A stretch of 64,000 bases of DNA from Poecilobothrus nobilitatus. Its lineage: Eukaryota > Arthropoda > Insecta > Diptera > Dolichopodidae. The stretch is from NCBI GenBank assembly GCA_947095535.1, contig OX352774.1, positions 76,260,416 through 76,324,415 of the forward strand, written 5' to 3'. The notes beneath the pieces are model-generated. The model saw only the letters and a list, made by a program, of their open reading frames with translations. It did no database searches and was not told the origin of the DNA. The number at the start of each line of letters is the position of its first letter. Position 1 is the stretch's first letter. The translations under genes were made by a program, and so were the position numbers. Shown here one piece after another: positions 44,987 through 57,781 of the stretch.

Positions 44987-47435
44987 AAGTAAATAATAAA
45001 ATACACATTTTACACATACAACCAAAAGGTTTCCTATTACAAATTATTTTTATGCAAAATGAAACAATTATGTATTAAACATAATAAGTGTGATTGTTCC
45101 ATATTAGATCAATGAAAAACCCTTTAAAAGAACTAAAGATCATCAATAATTTTTGTGCCTTGATCTTATTACAAGAAAATGTATATATATAAAACCATAA
45201 TACATATAAAAAAAAAGATATCACTTAAAAGAATCCAAGAAATTTTGCAGTTATTTAATATTTAATTTTTTGGTGAGAATTGTTGAGGATTACATAAACA
45301 CGTTGTATAAGGATTACATATACAAGTCAAAGATTCAAGGTTAAAATTAATAATTTTGTTCATTCTGTCAATTTGAAACCAAATTTTTATTCCCTAATAT
45401 TTATTTGCCTTGATCAAGCGCACTACATTAATACTAAAGAATATATTATTAACCTATTGTTTGGTGATAAAAGGAAGGTGGTGGTGTTTACAACAAAGAC
45501 AACACACATTATTAAAAGATTTGTTCCTTTTTCAATGCTTTCTAGTGTCTTTCGATGATTTTCGTTTACCCTAAAAAAGAAAAAAAAATGTTTGTGAGGG
45601 TAGACAGTAACACCCTCTCTACGGTTTTTAGCATGCTAAAAATTATAGGTATTTTCTGAGCCAAAACAATGTTAATTTAAATTTTAATTTGAATGTTAGT
45701 TAATGACAACATTTTTTATATATATTTACATTATTTTTAGAATTTATAACTATTGAATCATTAAGAATTGTAACAGGTTGTTAAAAAATTATTTAGATAA
45801 ATTTGTTTATTTTTGTGGATTCGAAAGTGAACATTTAAAATATTTAACATGACCTTAATTTTTCCTTGATATTAAATTAAGTATAGATTAAAATTTTTCT
45901 TTTTTTATGTAAAATACGCAATCGTAAAAGGATAAAATATTGATTTTAAATGTTTAATATATTGTTAAAAACATACAAAAAAAAAAATTCGTTCCATTTT
46001 GGAATCAGCTTCTCAAAACTGTACTGTGGTTTAGAACTTTGATTTATTTTTGTTTTTTTTTTATTAAATTACTTATTATTATTAAATTTTTATTTTATTT
46101 TTTTTTAAATTTATTTGATATATTTTCAAAAAAAAGGATATAAATTTGTCTGTCAGAACTTATATACATATGATTCAGAATATGGTAGAAATATGTTAAT
46201 ATATGTAACAGCTGCGAGAAGGTCTTAGCACACAACACAAGAAAGGGGAGTTTATCTCTAACAGTTTTTGATCTAAAAATAATTTTTTCATTCAAAATTG
46301 ATTTTTTTTTTTTTTCGTTTTCGTTTTAATTTGTATATGGAATCGTGAAGCTCAATTGTCCTGAGAACCGTTAAAAATACACCTTCCTCTTCTGATATAA
46401 AACTTTTCGCTTATTTTCCTTTTTACATATTTTATTATCTTATTTGCCACCTTTTTCAAAACTGTTTGTATATAAATTTGTATATTTTTGTACATCCCAC
46501 ACATATATATATATATATATGTGTATACATAAATATACCATATTATACTTTTTCCAAACCATATGTGTATAACCATTAAAAAAAGGTAAAAATAAATAAA
46601 GTGAAAATTGATACCTTCATAAAATTAAAATAACATAACATAAAAAAAAAAAAAAAAATTTAAATCTTCAGGTGCGTGTAGTAAACTTCAAATTTAATTC
46701 ACATCACTTTATATTATATATTATATCATATAAGGCAAAGAATGAAAATAAAAAAAAAAAACACCCAAACAAATAAACACTATTATATTATAAAAAGGAC
46801 GAAAACAGAATGAATTCACATAAATTTAAAAAGAAGCAAAATATTATATAAAAGATAAGGAAAATAAATAAAGCTTATAAATTGACATATATATATATAT
46901 ATATACATAACAAAAATAAAACAGAAACAAAACTAAGAAATAAAAAATAAAATCTATTCTTACGCAGGAATTAGCTATAGTATCTATAAGATAACATGAA
47001 TATACAATATTTTGTTAGGCAATATATTGTACATAGACATACATGTAGTCTTTATTTGGTATATCGTAGATATATCTTGTAAAAAAAAAAAAAACTTTAG
47101 ATAACAAGAAAGATCTTTTTGACATATTACATATCTATATACATATAACTATGCATACTTATAAATATTAAATAGTGTATATCATCAGCATGTTCACATT
47201 ACTACATAATATGCTGATTCATAGTTGAATAATAAACATGTTTTTCTTCTGTTATTTAAACATTTTCAAAAATAAAACAAATTATAATAAATAACAACAA
47301 TAATTACATAATATAATACATAATATAATAAAAATTGAAATAAAATTATAAATTCTTTCAAAAATATGTTTCACACAAAATATTTTTTAAAACTTATTTT
47401 ACTATATATATATTACATAATATACAATTTGTAGA
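44987..47435. other. A/T-rich stretch, no gene recognised
   Basis: A perfect 18-bp palindrome TTTTTAGCATGCTAAAAA lies at 45625-45642. TATATA microsatellites are at about 46503-46520 and 46889-46905. The 61-codon forward frame at 45373-45558 and the reverse frames at 46095-46576 have no recognisable domain. Confidence 0.45.
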
Positions 47436-47443
47436 TATAACTC

Positions 47444-48030
47444 GGATAAACTTCCGCCTAGGGGTAACGAGCCATTAAGATGACGTCATAACATAACAGA
47501 ACTTTATATCTTCAAGTTTCCGAATATATGTGTGATTAGGAGTTAGGACCTATGCCGCCATTTAGTGGCCAAAAAATGTATTACAAAATTTTCTTAACAT
47601 TTTGTAGTATTTTATTTAAACAGTTATATTTTTGCTCTACGATAATATACAGAAACCATATTTCAATAATATTGTAGAGCATTAATACTATCTTTAAGAT
47701 ACATCTTGTTTTATCTAAATCGGTGCTATACTGTTTCTGACATACTCCAGTTAAAAGCAAAAACATATATGTATATAAATATTCTGGAATAAGCGCATAA
47801 TTCTGATTTTGTAACCAATTTATTTGTCATACAGCCGTAAAGCAAAAATATAACGGTTTAAGTAAAATACTACAAAATGTTAAGAAAATTTTGTAATGCA
47901 TTTTTCGGCCACTAGATAGCGATATCCGTCTTAATAGCATATATATTTGGAAACTTGGGTATATAAAGTACCGTTGGGTATGTGATGACGTCATCTAAAT
48001 CGATAAACATTCTTTTGCGGAAGTTTATCC
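47444..48030. mobile_element. Long-inverted-repeat element with perfect 8-bp target duplication
   Basis: GGATAAACTTCCGC at 47444-47457 is exactly complementary to GCGGAAGTTTATCC at 48017-48030. TATAACTC flanks both sides (47436-47443 and 48031-48038). The inverted arms continue imperfectly for about 200 bp each: ATGACGTCAT near 47480 and 47984, AAGTTTCC-type words, TAGTGGCC, and a strongly conserved TTACAAAATTTTCTTAACAT then TTTGTAGTATTTTA block near 47581 and 47865. The 8-bp duplication points to hAT, P or Merlin-type transposition; Merlin is hinted at by the GG ends, but no transposase is present. The 61-codon reverse frame at 47581-47766 is part of the left arm and centre. Confidence 0.8.
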
Positions 48031-48540
48031 TATAACTCCCTTTAAATGTATATATAAATTGTAAAGTGTATTGTTGTAACTATATAGATGTAAATAATAT
48101 TTAATAGATAAATTAAAAATATGTTATTAATTTACGTGTAAATTTTATTAATGTCAAAATAAATTTAAAATATATATTTCAAAAACATTCTTCTTTATTT
48201 GTATATATATAAAATTGTATATATATAAATATACAACCTTCAGTTACATATAAAAGTATAATTATAAAATATATAAAATTTATACCAAAATTTCTTGCAC
48301 CAAATAAATAAGCAATTACCATAATCTGTGATTATTACAACTAAAAAATAATTTTTATTTATATTAAAGTAAATAATTTTATTATCCAGTGATATATAAA
48401 TATAAAGTGAAAAATTGATTGCACTGCTTAATATTTATCTTTCATACATTGTAAAATATTATTTAAACTTTTTTATAGTTAGTTGCCTTGCCTTTGATGA
48501 AAATCGAATATCTCAGCATATATATTCTGAATTACATTTT

Positions 48541-48680
48541 TTGTTTTTTCCTAAGGAAGGTGGGAATTTTCAAAAAACATCAAAAACCTAAAGCAGTAAT
48601 TTTGCTAGTGTCGAGACTTACAAGTTACGGATTAAATTCAGCTTCCTTTTTAACCATTATAATGGAATGAAACCCATTAA
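48541..48680 (-). mobile_element. SINE family A, 3' end fragment
   Basis: The reverse complement includes the end block (CCCACCTTCCTTAGG plus an A run) and GGTTTCATTCCATTATAATG. It matches 38152-38290 of the full-length copy with many substitutions. The 60-codon forward frame at 48488-48670 crosses it and is not a gene. Confidence 0.6.
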
Positions 48681-48703
48681 CAGTCAGTTTTTTCTTATAT
48701 GAT

Positions 48704-48860
48704 CAACCACTTATCACTAATCAAATAATGAAATAATAATTTTTTTGATAGGTTTTTATTGCACGAAAACCGTATTTGGTAAAGACTCAATATAGTTTCG
48801 CTTACTAAAAAGATTCACTTATCAAAATAAATGATTATTTGATTAGTGATAAGTAGTTGG
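48704..48860. mobile_element. Short MITE-like element, about 157 bp
   Basis: CAACCACTTATCACTAATCA followed by AATAAT at the left pairs with ATTATTTGATTAGTGATAAG followed by TAGTTGG at the right, 24 of 26 bases. Weaker pairing continues inward to about 45 bp (TTGATA words). No coding capacity. Flanks do not show a clear duplication. Confidence 0.7.
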
Positions 48861-48917
48861 TGCAGTAGGGTCCTGAACGGATTTTCAATCGCAGCAATAG
48901 CTGGTTTGAATTCCTGT
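48858..48917 (+). other. tRNA-like segment with pol III A and B boxes
   Basis: TGGTGCAGTAGG (48858-48869) fits the A box and GGTTTGAATTCC (48903-48914) fits the B box, 33 bp apart as in tRNAs. The arms do not fold into a complete cloverleaf by eye, so a SINE head or tRNA relic is more likely than a tRNA gene. It directly abuts the MITE at 48704. Confidence 0.4.
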
Positions 48918-51900
48918 CATTAAATGGCTGACGACTGAAATACTACGAAATGAGTCAAACATTATTTGAACTGGAAAATCTCCAATTAAATTAAAATATC
49001 AATGTTGTAAATTTTAATTTAAAACTTTAAAAAAACCTTTCGAAAAATTTTTATTAAAAAAAAGAACTCATTATTCCGAAAAATATAATGAAAATCAACT
49101 AAAAATTTAGCTTAAATTCCTATATATGGCACAATAACAGAAGTACTTCTATCGAGGCGGCGTAAATCGTTGTAAGGGTGTTTCTTATCTGTAAACTAAT
49201 CTTAAATTTACAATCTTAACAATGACAACAATGAAAACTTTTTTTATATTTTATGTACCTATTAAACAAAATAAATTTTTCAAAACGCTTTATCAAATTG
49301 AGACGTCTATCAAAAGTTAAGTCAACAAAAAACGGAAAAAAAAAAACTTAAGTAACATCCTTCTTTATCTACTATCCTTTTGCTTCTTTTAAAAGCAATA
49401 TCTTCCCTGGATTTTTTTATAACAAAATTCTATAAAAGAAAAATTTGATTATAATTTTAAAGAGAATGTCAAGATAACAAGGCTGTGTTTTTTTGTTTCC
49501 TTTTTCTTTTATAGATTGTAGATAAAACAAAAAAACGACAAGTAAAATTTAAATGTTTATCTAAGTTAAATAGCTGAAGATATATTTATTTTGGTGCCGT
49601 ATACAAAAAAAAAAGCCAGATAACTGATTTTTAAAGTGTTCAATAAAGAAATAAACTAATTTAAAATAAACAAGACTATATATTAAATAAAACGATTCAA
49701 TATAAGTAAATTGTTTACAAAGATGAAATGAAGTGCTGAAATTTGTAATTTTTAACATTAAATTAAACTAAAAACAAAAATTTGTTTTATAAACTATTAA
49801 ATTCCACAGAAATGATGTTAAAATCTAACATAAAATTTGAATATTTTAAAAAAATAAAAATAAAACAATTAATAATAATGTACCTTAGCGGATCCCAACG
49901 CATTTCAGAGATCTGGAAATCTTGTTTTGGTGAATGGTGAGAATCATCGAAGGTTTCTGAACCCAATACAGTTATGTAAGACTTGAAATTACTAAAAACA
50001 CCAAACCCGTCTTAAAAGATTAAAACTAGTCTTAAAAACTAATAATTAATTTTGAGTTAACTCTCATAGATCTACTGGAACTGAAGACCTCCTGGAGGTA
50101 ATCTGCGTTTTCACTAAAAAGTTCTATTGCCATATTCAAATTAAGAATCTCTAGATCGCTATCAACATCCTACGTACCAAGAAGAATTTACCATGTTTCG
50201 TAAATTTTTTTTCAATAATCGAAATATGTGTTTGTTTGGCACAACGCCATAGATCTGGAGATCCCTGAGAGAATCGATAAAATTTTAAAAATGCTTCATA
50301 ATAATCAAGAGTTTATCAAGAGGTTATTTAAAAAAATAATAAAATATTTCTTATAATTTCTATAATCCCACAATTTAAAAATGTGTAGTTTGGCATCATT
50401 TTTACTTTGTAAATCATCAAAATAATGGCATTTCCTACTGATATAGAAAAAAGGGATTTTACCATTACATGGACCTTTATTCTATCTACGTAACAAAATT
50501 GTACAAAATTTTCAATTTATTATGAAAAATGTCTATTTTACTAAATTTTATTTCTCCAAAATGTTGTCTCACAAAATATCAGCTCTTTATTATCGATTTC
50601 AGACAGTTATAAAATGAAATAATTGAAGACTTAACACATTATTAGAAGAGATCGCAAAATTTTAATAAATTTAAATTATAAATTTGTTAAAATTTTGAGA
50701 TTTTTTCATTGTAAACATTTTAGAATGATTAAAAAATCGATAATTTACAGAAAATAACTTATACTATATTCACTTAATATTAATTGGTGCAATCGACTTT
50801 TTCAGGAAGTCGACATTACTTAACCATCTCTAGAAGAATTTTACAATGTTTCACAGCTATATTCATCGAAGGAATAAATGCTATAAAAGTTTTAGCTTTG
50901 AACTATCGTTATAATTTGGGAGAGCTGTTTTACTACTATAATGTTGCTTCACACAGACTTTCGCTGCATTTGATGTTATAATGTTCTTTCACACAGACTT
51001 TTTAATGTTTCTCCCATATTTCCGAAACGTTTTTAATCAAAGTTTTAACATTTTAATAGGAGAAAGATCTTTGAAAGTTTACATAAATCAATTCATAAAA
51101 CATTTTGTACTTTTTTCCGATGTTTAAGAGTTATTAAAGGTCAAAAATTTAAAATACGATATTTTTAGACAGCTGCTTACATTTTCTTTTTTTTAATAAA
51201 TTTTGATGCAAAAATATTGCAACCCCAATATATTTTGATTATCTTTTTGAAAATGTACACTATTAAAAATATTTGATTTTACATAATACCCTTCCATAAT
51301 ACCTTATATATAAGGAATTATCAACCAATTATAATTTAAAGTGGTAATTTATACAGTTAATATGCAATCAGGTGCATTTATGTTGTAAATTTACATTGTA
51401 AACAAAAATACAAAGGATAGATAAAGGAAATGATATTATTACAAGGGGTAAATACAAGAAAAACGTTCGGAACCCCTACTGTACATATTTTTTTACATAT
51501 TAACATAACTATATTAAATAATTCTAAAATTTATCAAAAGATGACAAATTCAATTTAACAATAGATGTCTGGAAATTCAAAATTTTCAAAATCAAAGAAA
51601 AATATTTGTTTTGCATTTGGAAAAATAAAATAAAATCTGTAGATTTTATGATAGATTGTATAATTTGTTCTTTCAACAATAACAAAAAACAAACAGAAAC
51701 GAACAAACTTATATTCTTCTTCTATACTTCTATAGTCTACAATAACATAGGAAACATATATTTGTAATATATGTAGAAAGTTATAACAATAAAATAATAA
51801 TTTATAAAATGAAAAATTCTAAAATGGAAAATTTAAAAAGTCGAAAAATTTAACATGAACATTTTCGAGAAAATTTCTTTTATTAAAAAATATGTTTTGT

Positions 51901-52634
51901 TATTTTAAAACATCCATTTTCGTTTGTTTTTTTAGTAAGATCTCTAGGGAATAGAACATATTATGTATATATATGTATGTATGTATATATGTTGTATATA
52001 TGTTCTATGTACTATGTATGAATGTATGTAAAATTTCAATGTTCAATTTTCTTTTTTTTTTAGTTTTGTCAAATTATTTGTAATCATTGAAAAAGTTTTG
52101 TTAAGCTTTAAAAATTTTAAACAATCTGTCACCAATTTACAACACATGTACGTTAATAGATTTTGAACTAATGAATTTACAAGTACAGAGTGTCATAGAA
52201 TATCTGGAATATAAAGAAATATGTTATAACGGAATTTAAACAATTAAAAAAATGTATGATTAAACTCTATGATTTGTTGATCAAAAGAGTTTTCTGATCA
52301 CTATATCACGAAACTTTTTTCCAGTCTTCACTACTTATATATGCTTAAATATTCAAGTAAAGTATGGTGTCCGATACAACTTCTGCCTTGTGAAGCTAGA
52401 TTTTCTTTGATTAACATGAAGTCTCTCCAGTCTTACTATTTAATTGCTTACATCATAATTTGCTCAGCAAGTTATTCGTGGCGGTGGTATTTCCTCTTTT
52501 TTTCGTGAACAAATGTGGTATAAGGAAAAATAAAACAATTTGACGTTGGTCGATCGTTTTAATATCTCACATCACTCTACGACTACGACTACGATAAATT
52601 TGAGCCATTTCGCGTATGTTCGGACAGACACTAA
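48918..52634. other. A/T-rich stretch, no gene recognised
   Basis: Frames at 49561-49758 (-), 50784-50981 (+) and 51524-51706 (-) show no recognisable domain. Two related phrases, CAACGCATTTCAGAGATCTG (about 49898) and CAACGCCATAGATCTGGAGA (about 50243), suggest an old repeat. CTTCACACAGACTTT is duplicated at about 50947 and 50987. An (ATGT)n microsatellite lies near 51965-52030. Confidence 0.45.
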
Positions 52635-52976
52635 TGCTGGATTCACTGCTTAAATACATTTGTTCCAAACTCATGTGCGCGCATGTTTTTTTTTATATGG
52701 AAATTTGAATTCTCCCAATTTAACCAAAGCTGATTTAACTTTAACTTTTTAGTTCAGTACTATTTTTTTTTTTTTTGCTGTCATTTTTAGTTTTTTTGAC
52801 ATTTTTTGCATTAAAAACAAAATTATTAGACTTTCTGTCGTCGGAGTAATATTTATTTCTGTCTAAATTATTTTTTGTTCGGAACAGAATGATCTGAAGC
52901 AATGAATCCTTAGTTTTAAAATTCTCTTTTAAAAAAAATAGTTCGGAACAAATGTACTGAAGCAGTGAATCCAGCA
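52635..52976. mobile_element. MITE with TAA target duplication (PIF/Harbinger-like)
   Basis: TGCTGGATTCACTGCTT at the left end (52635-52651) is exactly complementary to the right end (52960-52976). Pairing continues with three mismatches through TACATTTGTTCC and AAC, about 36 bp in all. TAA lies directly outside both ends (52632-52634 and 52977-52979), fitting the 3-bp TWA duplication of PIF/Harbinger elements. A second, tandem copy of the right end lies just inside (about 52877-52913, GTTCGGAACAGAATGATCTG then AAGCAATGAATCC). The 78-codon reverse frame at 52741-52977 is inside the element. Confidence 0.75.
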
Positions 52977-52979
52977 TAA

Positions 52980-55900
52980 CTTAATTTCTGAGATTTTTGG
53001 TATCAACATTAATAAAATAACACTAAAAGTTAGACTTTTGCGAGCACCCATCGCCCACACTAATCTTGCATTGCAATTTAACTGAAATACCCTCGCAATT
53101 CTTATCCAAAATAGGTGATTGCTATTTCTTTAGTTTTAAACTCTTATTTAACATCACAAACATTTATTAAGTATTTTCAACTAACACAAGTAAATAATGA
53201 TTAAATCAGTTAATGATAATTCTCTAACTAAATTATGAATTTTCTTTTTAACTGATGCTTTAGAGAGGATTTTAGCTTTAAATTAAAAGACGATTAAATT
53301 TGTTTTAATGAAACGTATTTGGAAAGATCTAAATTTTTATTATCCATAATAACAGAGAAAATTTATTTTAATGAATTATTTAAGTTATAGATGATATTTA
53401 AAAAAAGGAAGAGTTAGCACTTTATATTTAACGGATTATGGGATTTTCACACTTTCTAATTATAATATTAAAATCTTTTGTCCAGGATTGTCTGGTTGTT
53501 TCAAACTGAGCTCACAGTAATTTTTACCTACTACTTGCGAAACACTCTATACATACATAGATATAGATTCTTATTACTTGTTATAAATTCTAAAAAATAA
53601 TAAAAACTATTTAAATTGGAATTTTATTTTCATTCTAACACCGAACTGATTTTAATAATTTGCAATATTCTAATTTATTTTTATTAAAAGGCAACATAAG
53701 TCAAACTACAGAAATTTTTAAATAAGTTTTTTCTATATATAGATACCAATTAATGTATCTAAAATAATTTTCAGAAAAAATAAAAAAAGAAAATTTATTT
53801 TTTAACTAAAAATATAATACTAGGAAAACCCCTGTGCATTTTCACAATTGCCATAAATGCAAATTCATTATACGTTGTCATACTGACGAATAAAATCCTT
53901 AAAAGTTTAATTTTTGAACCATACGCTTTCATATATTTTATTTCCTTATAATATCTACATTCCAGTGAAAAATTACCTAAATAATGGTTTTACCGTTTGC
54001 CGTCCCGTTTTCCCTAAAAACCCGTTATGGTTGTCCCGTTTATGGTTTTCTAAAATAATTTCAAGTACTCTGAAGTGCCTTTGAACTAATTTCTTCTTTT
54101 AAGATAATATCTAATTGATCCCTTCCTATACATAATTGAAAAATCACTTATTTGAGTTCAGAATCATTTAGGTGATGTAATAGAAAATAAATGTAAGCCA
54201 AATTTATAAACTCAAAGCAAAAATAAAAGAAAAACAGGAAGGTAATTTTTTTTTTTTTTAAATGTACTTGTTAAAGATTTGTGTCTCGGATAATACTTTC
54301 AATCAAAGATTTGTGTCTCTGATAATAAAATTTGTTAAATTTCTTTGTAATTATTAAATATACATATATAGAAATTTCATCAATGGCAGTATAATTTATA
54401 TGAAGTGAGTGAATGTTTTATTATTTATTAAATAAAATATATTTTTTTTATATGTTGGCAATTTCTAACGAAGTTCTTGTATATATATGATAATTGCTGT
54501 GTGTGACTGTGATATTTAAAAGTAAATTGAAAAAATTGCAAAAACAAGTGAATTGTTAAATAAAACAAAAGTGAAATATGATCGCAAAAATAATGTATAT
54601 TGTTAATTTAATATTAATTAAAACAAAGTGATAAATAATATGAATCATTATCAAAAAAATAAAACTTATGTTAGTTTTTACAATAATATTAATATGTTGA
54701 TAATTGTTTTTGTATATGTATTACGAACATTAGTCATTATACATTTCAGAACACCTGTCTGTCATAACTCACAGATTTATCTTTTTTTCGACTTTCGTTC
54801 CAAATCATTTTCAAAGAAAGTTTCCATTATTAGGAGATTTATTAATTTTAAAAATTATTAAAATCAATTTAAATTAGTTTTTTTCCAACCTGAATATTTT
54901 ATCGTACGAAAACAAATACGTCTAACTGTAACTAATTAATTTATATGGTTAAAAGATTACACAGTTTTACCATATAAAAACTAAAAATATAAGTAGTAAG
55001 AAATCTGCCGTCAGCCCTTCTCTTAGTTCTTATAGGGGAGCTATCAGAAAACGTGATTAAGATAAGTATAAAAAAAAAAACTTTGTATTCAATTTTAACG
55101 ACGAAACTTTTTAACTGTAAAAATTTTGACATATCTTCGAAAACGACGCGAATCGTAAATTACTTTTATATTTAAAAGTAAATAAGCACAGAAATATAAC
55201 ACACTTTTTAAAAAGGTTTTTTTTTTTTTTTATTCCTTTATGGTAATTAGACACGATTATTTCACAAATTATGCATTTGTATTATAATTTTATTTTCATA
55301 TTATCAAAAGGAATGCGGCGATTTTCAAATTAAAAAATCGCGGCATTTTTATTTTATGTCGCTGTTCAGTTTAGATTAGGGTAGCCTATGTTTCATCTAT
55401 ATAGTTATAATTTTCATCCAGTAAAGAGAGAAATAATAAAATTTATTGGTTAAAAATATTAATATATTATATATAACATAGCTGCTGCGACTGTAATTTA
55501 TAAAAGTGAATTGAAAAAATGAAAAATTAAAAAAAAAAAAAATTTTTAAATTTCAATTACTGTAAGATTTACTTTTAATAAAAATTTTCAAAACAGAGCA
55601 TAGAAAACATAAATTCATGAATATTTAAAAAGGAAAATTTATCTTTAAAATCAAAATTCATCATTTTTTTTTTTTTTTAAATGAATGAAAAACAAACATT
55701 GAAAAAAAATTATGTAATTTTCCTATTTTATATTTATTTTATCCTGGAACTAAAGACTTTTATTCTAACTTTGAACTAAAAAAAAAAAACAAAAACATAT
55801 GGGCAACAGAGCAAAACAAGAGAAAAACATGGGCCAATGATAACTTCAGATTGCTCGAGGCGTTTTCTTTAGTTTTTTTCTTTTTTTGTTTTTAGCAATT

Positions 55901-57552
55901 TTTATTCCTTTAAGCAATGGAACGTAACATGAGAAGTATGTATATATTTTTTTAAAATAATATTCTTTAAAAGATGCTTGCCGAATCGTATACAGAGCAC
56001 ACAAAGTTTTATGTTGTCTTCAACAAAAATAAAGTAAAAGAAAAATCACAAATTTATATTATTCTTATGGAAAAAATAAAAATTAAATAGAATTTTAAAT
56101 AAGAATATTTTTTTGTGTCTTTCTTTTCTATATTTTACTAAAATTTTTTTAAAGTTTTCGTTACTTTAAAAAAAATACCCATAAAAATTAAATTTTGTGC
56201 GAAAAATTAAATTTTTTTTTGAAACAAAATAAAAAAGAGATCGAGATATAAAATGAATAACGCATCCTATGCTCCTCTATACTCAATCAATCTCTTCATA
56301 GATCAAGCAAACTATAAGTTAATTATGTTGGGCGTAAAAGACAGATTGTTAGTTGCTGATATCCCAGTAGCGCTGAGTTTAAACTGGTGGTAGCTGGAAG
56401 TTGTTTCTTCTTCTTCTCTCAATACCCTATTCAGGGCGCAATAATCATAACTTATTATTAAATAAAATTCATTTTGAATGCTGAACTACTTAATCTTTTA
56501 TTAATACCTATTTTATATATTTAAAATCTTTAAAAATTGAGTTACTAATTTCAAATTAAATAAATAGAATTTGATCTTGAAGAAATTGAATGTTTGAAAT
56601 TTAAAACCGAGTGTAAATTATGATTACTGAGATTACTTTTTAAGAGCATTTAAAGACAGTTCTAAGCACCTACGTGAATATCTGAATTCTAATTCAAGCT
56701 TATTTTTCTTTTACAGTTTCGGTTGAGAACAAAAAAAAAAAACAGATTAACGTAATTATTTTACTTTCATAATATAATTACATTAATCTAAACCTCTTCT
56801 TCATTAATCGAAAGAGCAAAATTTTCTAAACAAAACTTTTTGAACTTTCTCTGGGAACATTTCTACTTTTATTTTCTTAACAACTTTGCTGTGAATGGTG
56901 ATTTTGACTTTATAAATAAAGTTAGCTACCAGTGCCAGTACAGATACATGAGAATGTCAAAGTGACGGCTGTACTGGATATTGATAACAATATTCGTCGG
57001 TTGAAAACCACAAGAATTACTACAGTGAGCGATGAAAACATATTTTAGATAATATTTTTCCTGTACACGTAATAAAAAAGAAGAATAAGCCTTTATTCGA
57101 TCAAACAGATTAGTGTTGACACAAGGAGAGGTGATTTTAGCCGGTAAGAATCTGGCATACTGTAACAAAACACTGGTTCTACAGTATCTTTTTGAAGATC
57201 TCCGCGGACCTACGAAAAAAAAAATAAATAAATAAAGTAGATTAATAATAAAGTAGATAATTTTAAAATTTCATATTATCTAAGTAAAATGCGTTTTATT
57301 ACCCAACGTTTTTAAAAAAAAAGCTTACCTACTTTTAAATCTAAAAATCATTGTTTATTTTAAAACTCATAAGTAATCATCATAAGTAACTGCAAACAAA
57401 AAAAGATCAGTAGGTTCAAAAATATCATTGTGAAAAAAGTCATTAAATGAATCGATCAAATTGATTATAAAAATAACCAAATTATCATTATCATAGTTTA
57501 TCATAGGTTTTTATTACATTTCATGATATTTTCATAAAAAATAAAAAAAAAT
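52980..57552. other. A/T-rich stretch, no gene recognised
   Basis: Frames at 54628-54861 (+), 54941-55132 (-) and 56926-57168 (-) show no recognisable domain. A GC-rich hairpin GCGATTTT/AAAATCGC lies at 55318-55341. Around 53985-54050 the phrase GTCCCGTTT is repeated. Phrases near 54500-54540 and 55485-55520 (GACTGTGATATTTAAAAGTA and GACTGTAATTTATAAAAGTG, each followed by AATTGAAAAAAT-like sequence) are related. At 56929-57052 a forward frame reads LPVPVQIHENVKVTAVLDID then NNIRRLKTTRITTVSDENIF, about 40 codons of more mixed composition, unidentified. Confidence 0.45.
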
Positions 57553-57653
57553 GTATACAGAGTTTTCCAATGATTTCTTTTCAAAAAAAAAACACACTAA
57601 TTGTTAAGGAAATTCAAATGTTTTTTATTTAATGTGAAGTACAATCGATACAA

Positions 57654-57775
57654 TTAAGTTCTGAATAAAAAGTCATTCAAATGGCCTCCACGACTTCTTT
57701 TGCAGGAACGAATTTGATTAACCCAACTTTCGAGCACTTTTTCCACTAAATCAAGTCGTATGTCATAACAAAACT
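57654..57775 (-). pseudogene. mariner transposase, C-terminal piece
   Basis: The reverse strand reads YDIRLDLVEKVLESWVNQIR then SCKRSRGGHLNDFLFRT and a TAA stop (complement of 57654-57656). The RGGHLND-plus-FxT ending is typical of transposases in this superfamily. The frame is open and little damaged. These residues are precisely what the forward fragment at 57782-58199 lacks, so the element was rearranged from one parent or from two close copies. Confidence 0.75.
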
Positions 57776-57781
57776 GTCGAT

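Noticed and set aside
45373..45558. 61-codon forward frame with fairly even composition
   Set aside because: No recognisable motif or splice context; too short to support without comparison.
56926..57168. 80-codon reverse frame as a gene
   Set aside because: No known motif; the opposite strand looks more protein-like, and neither is identified.
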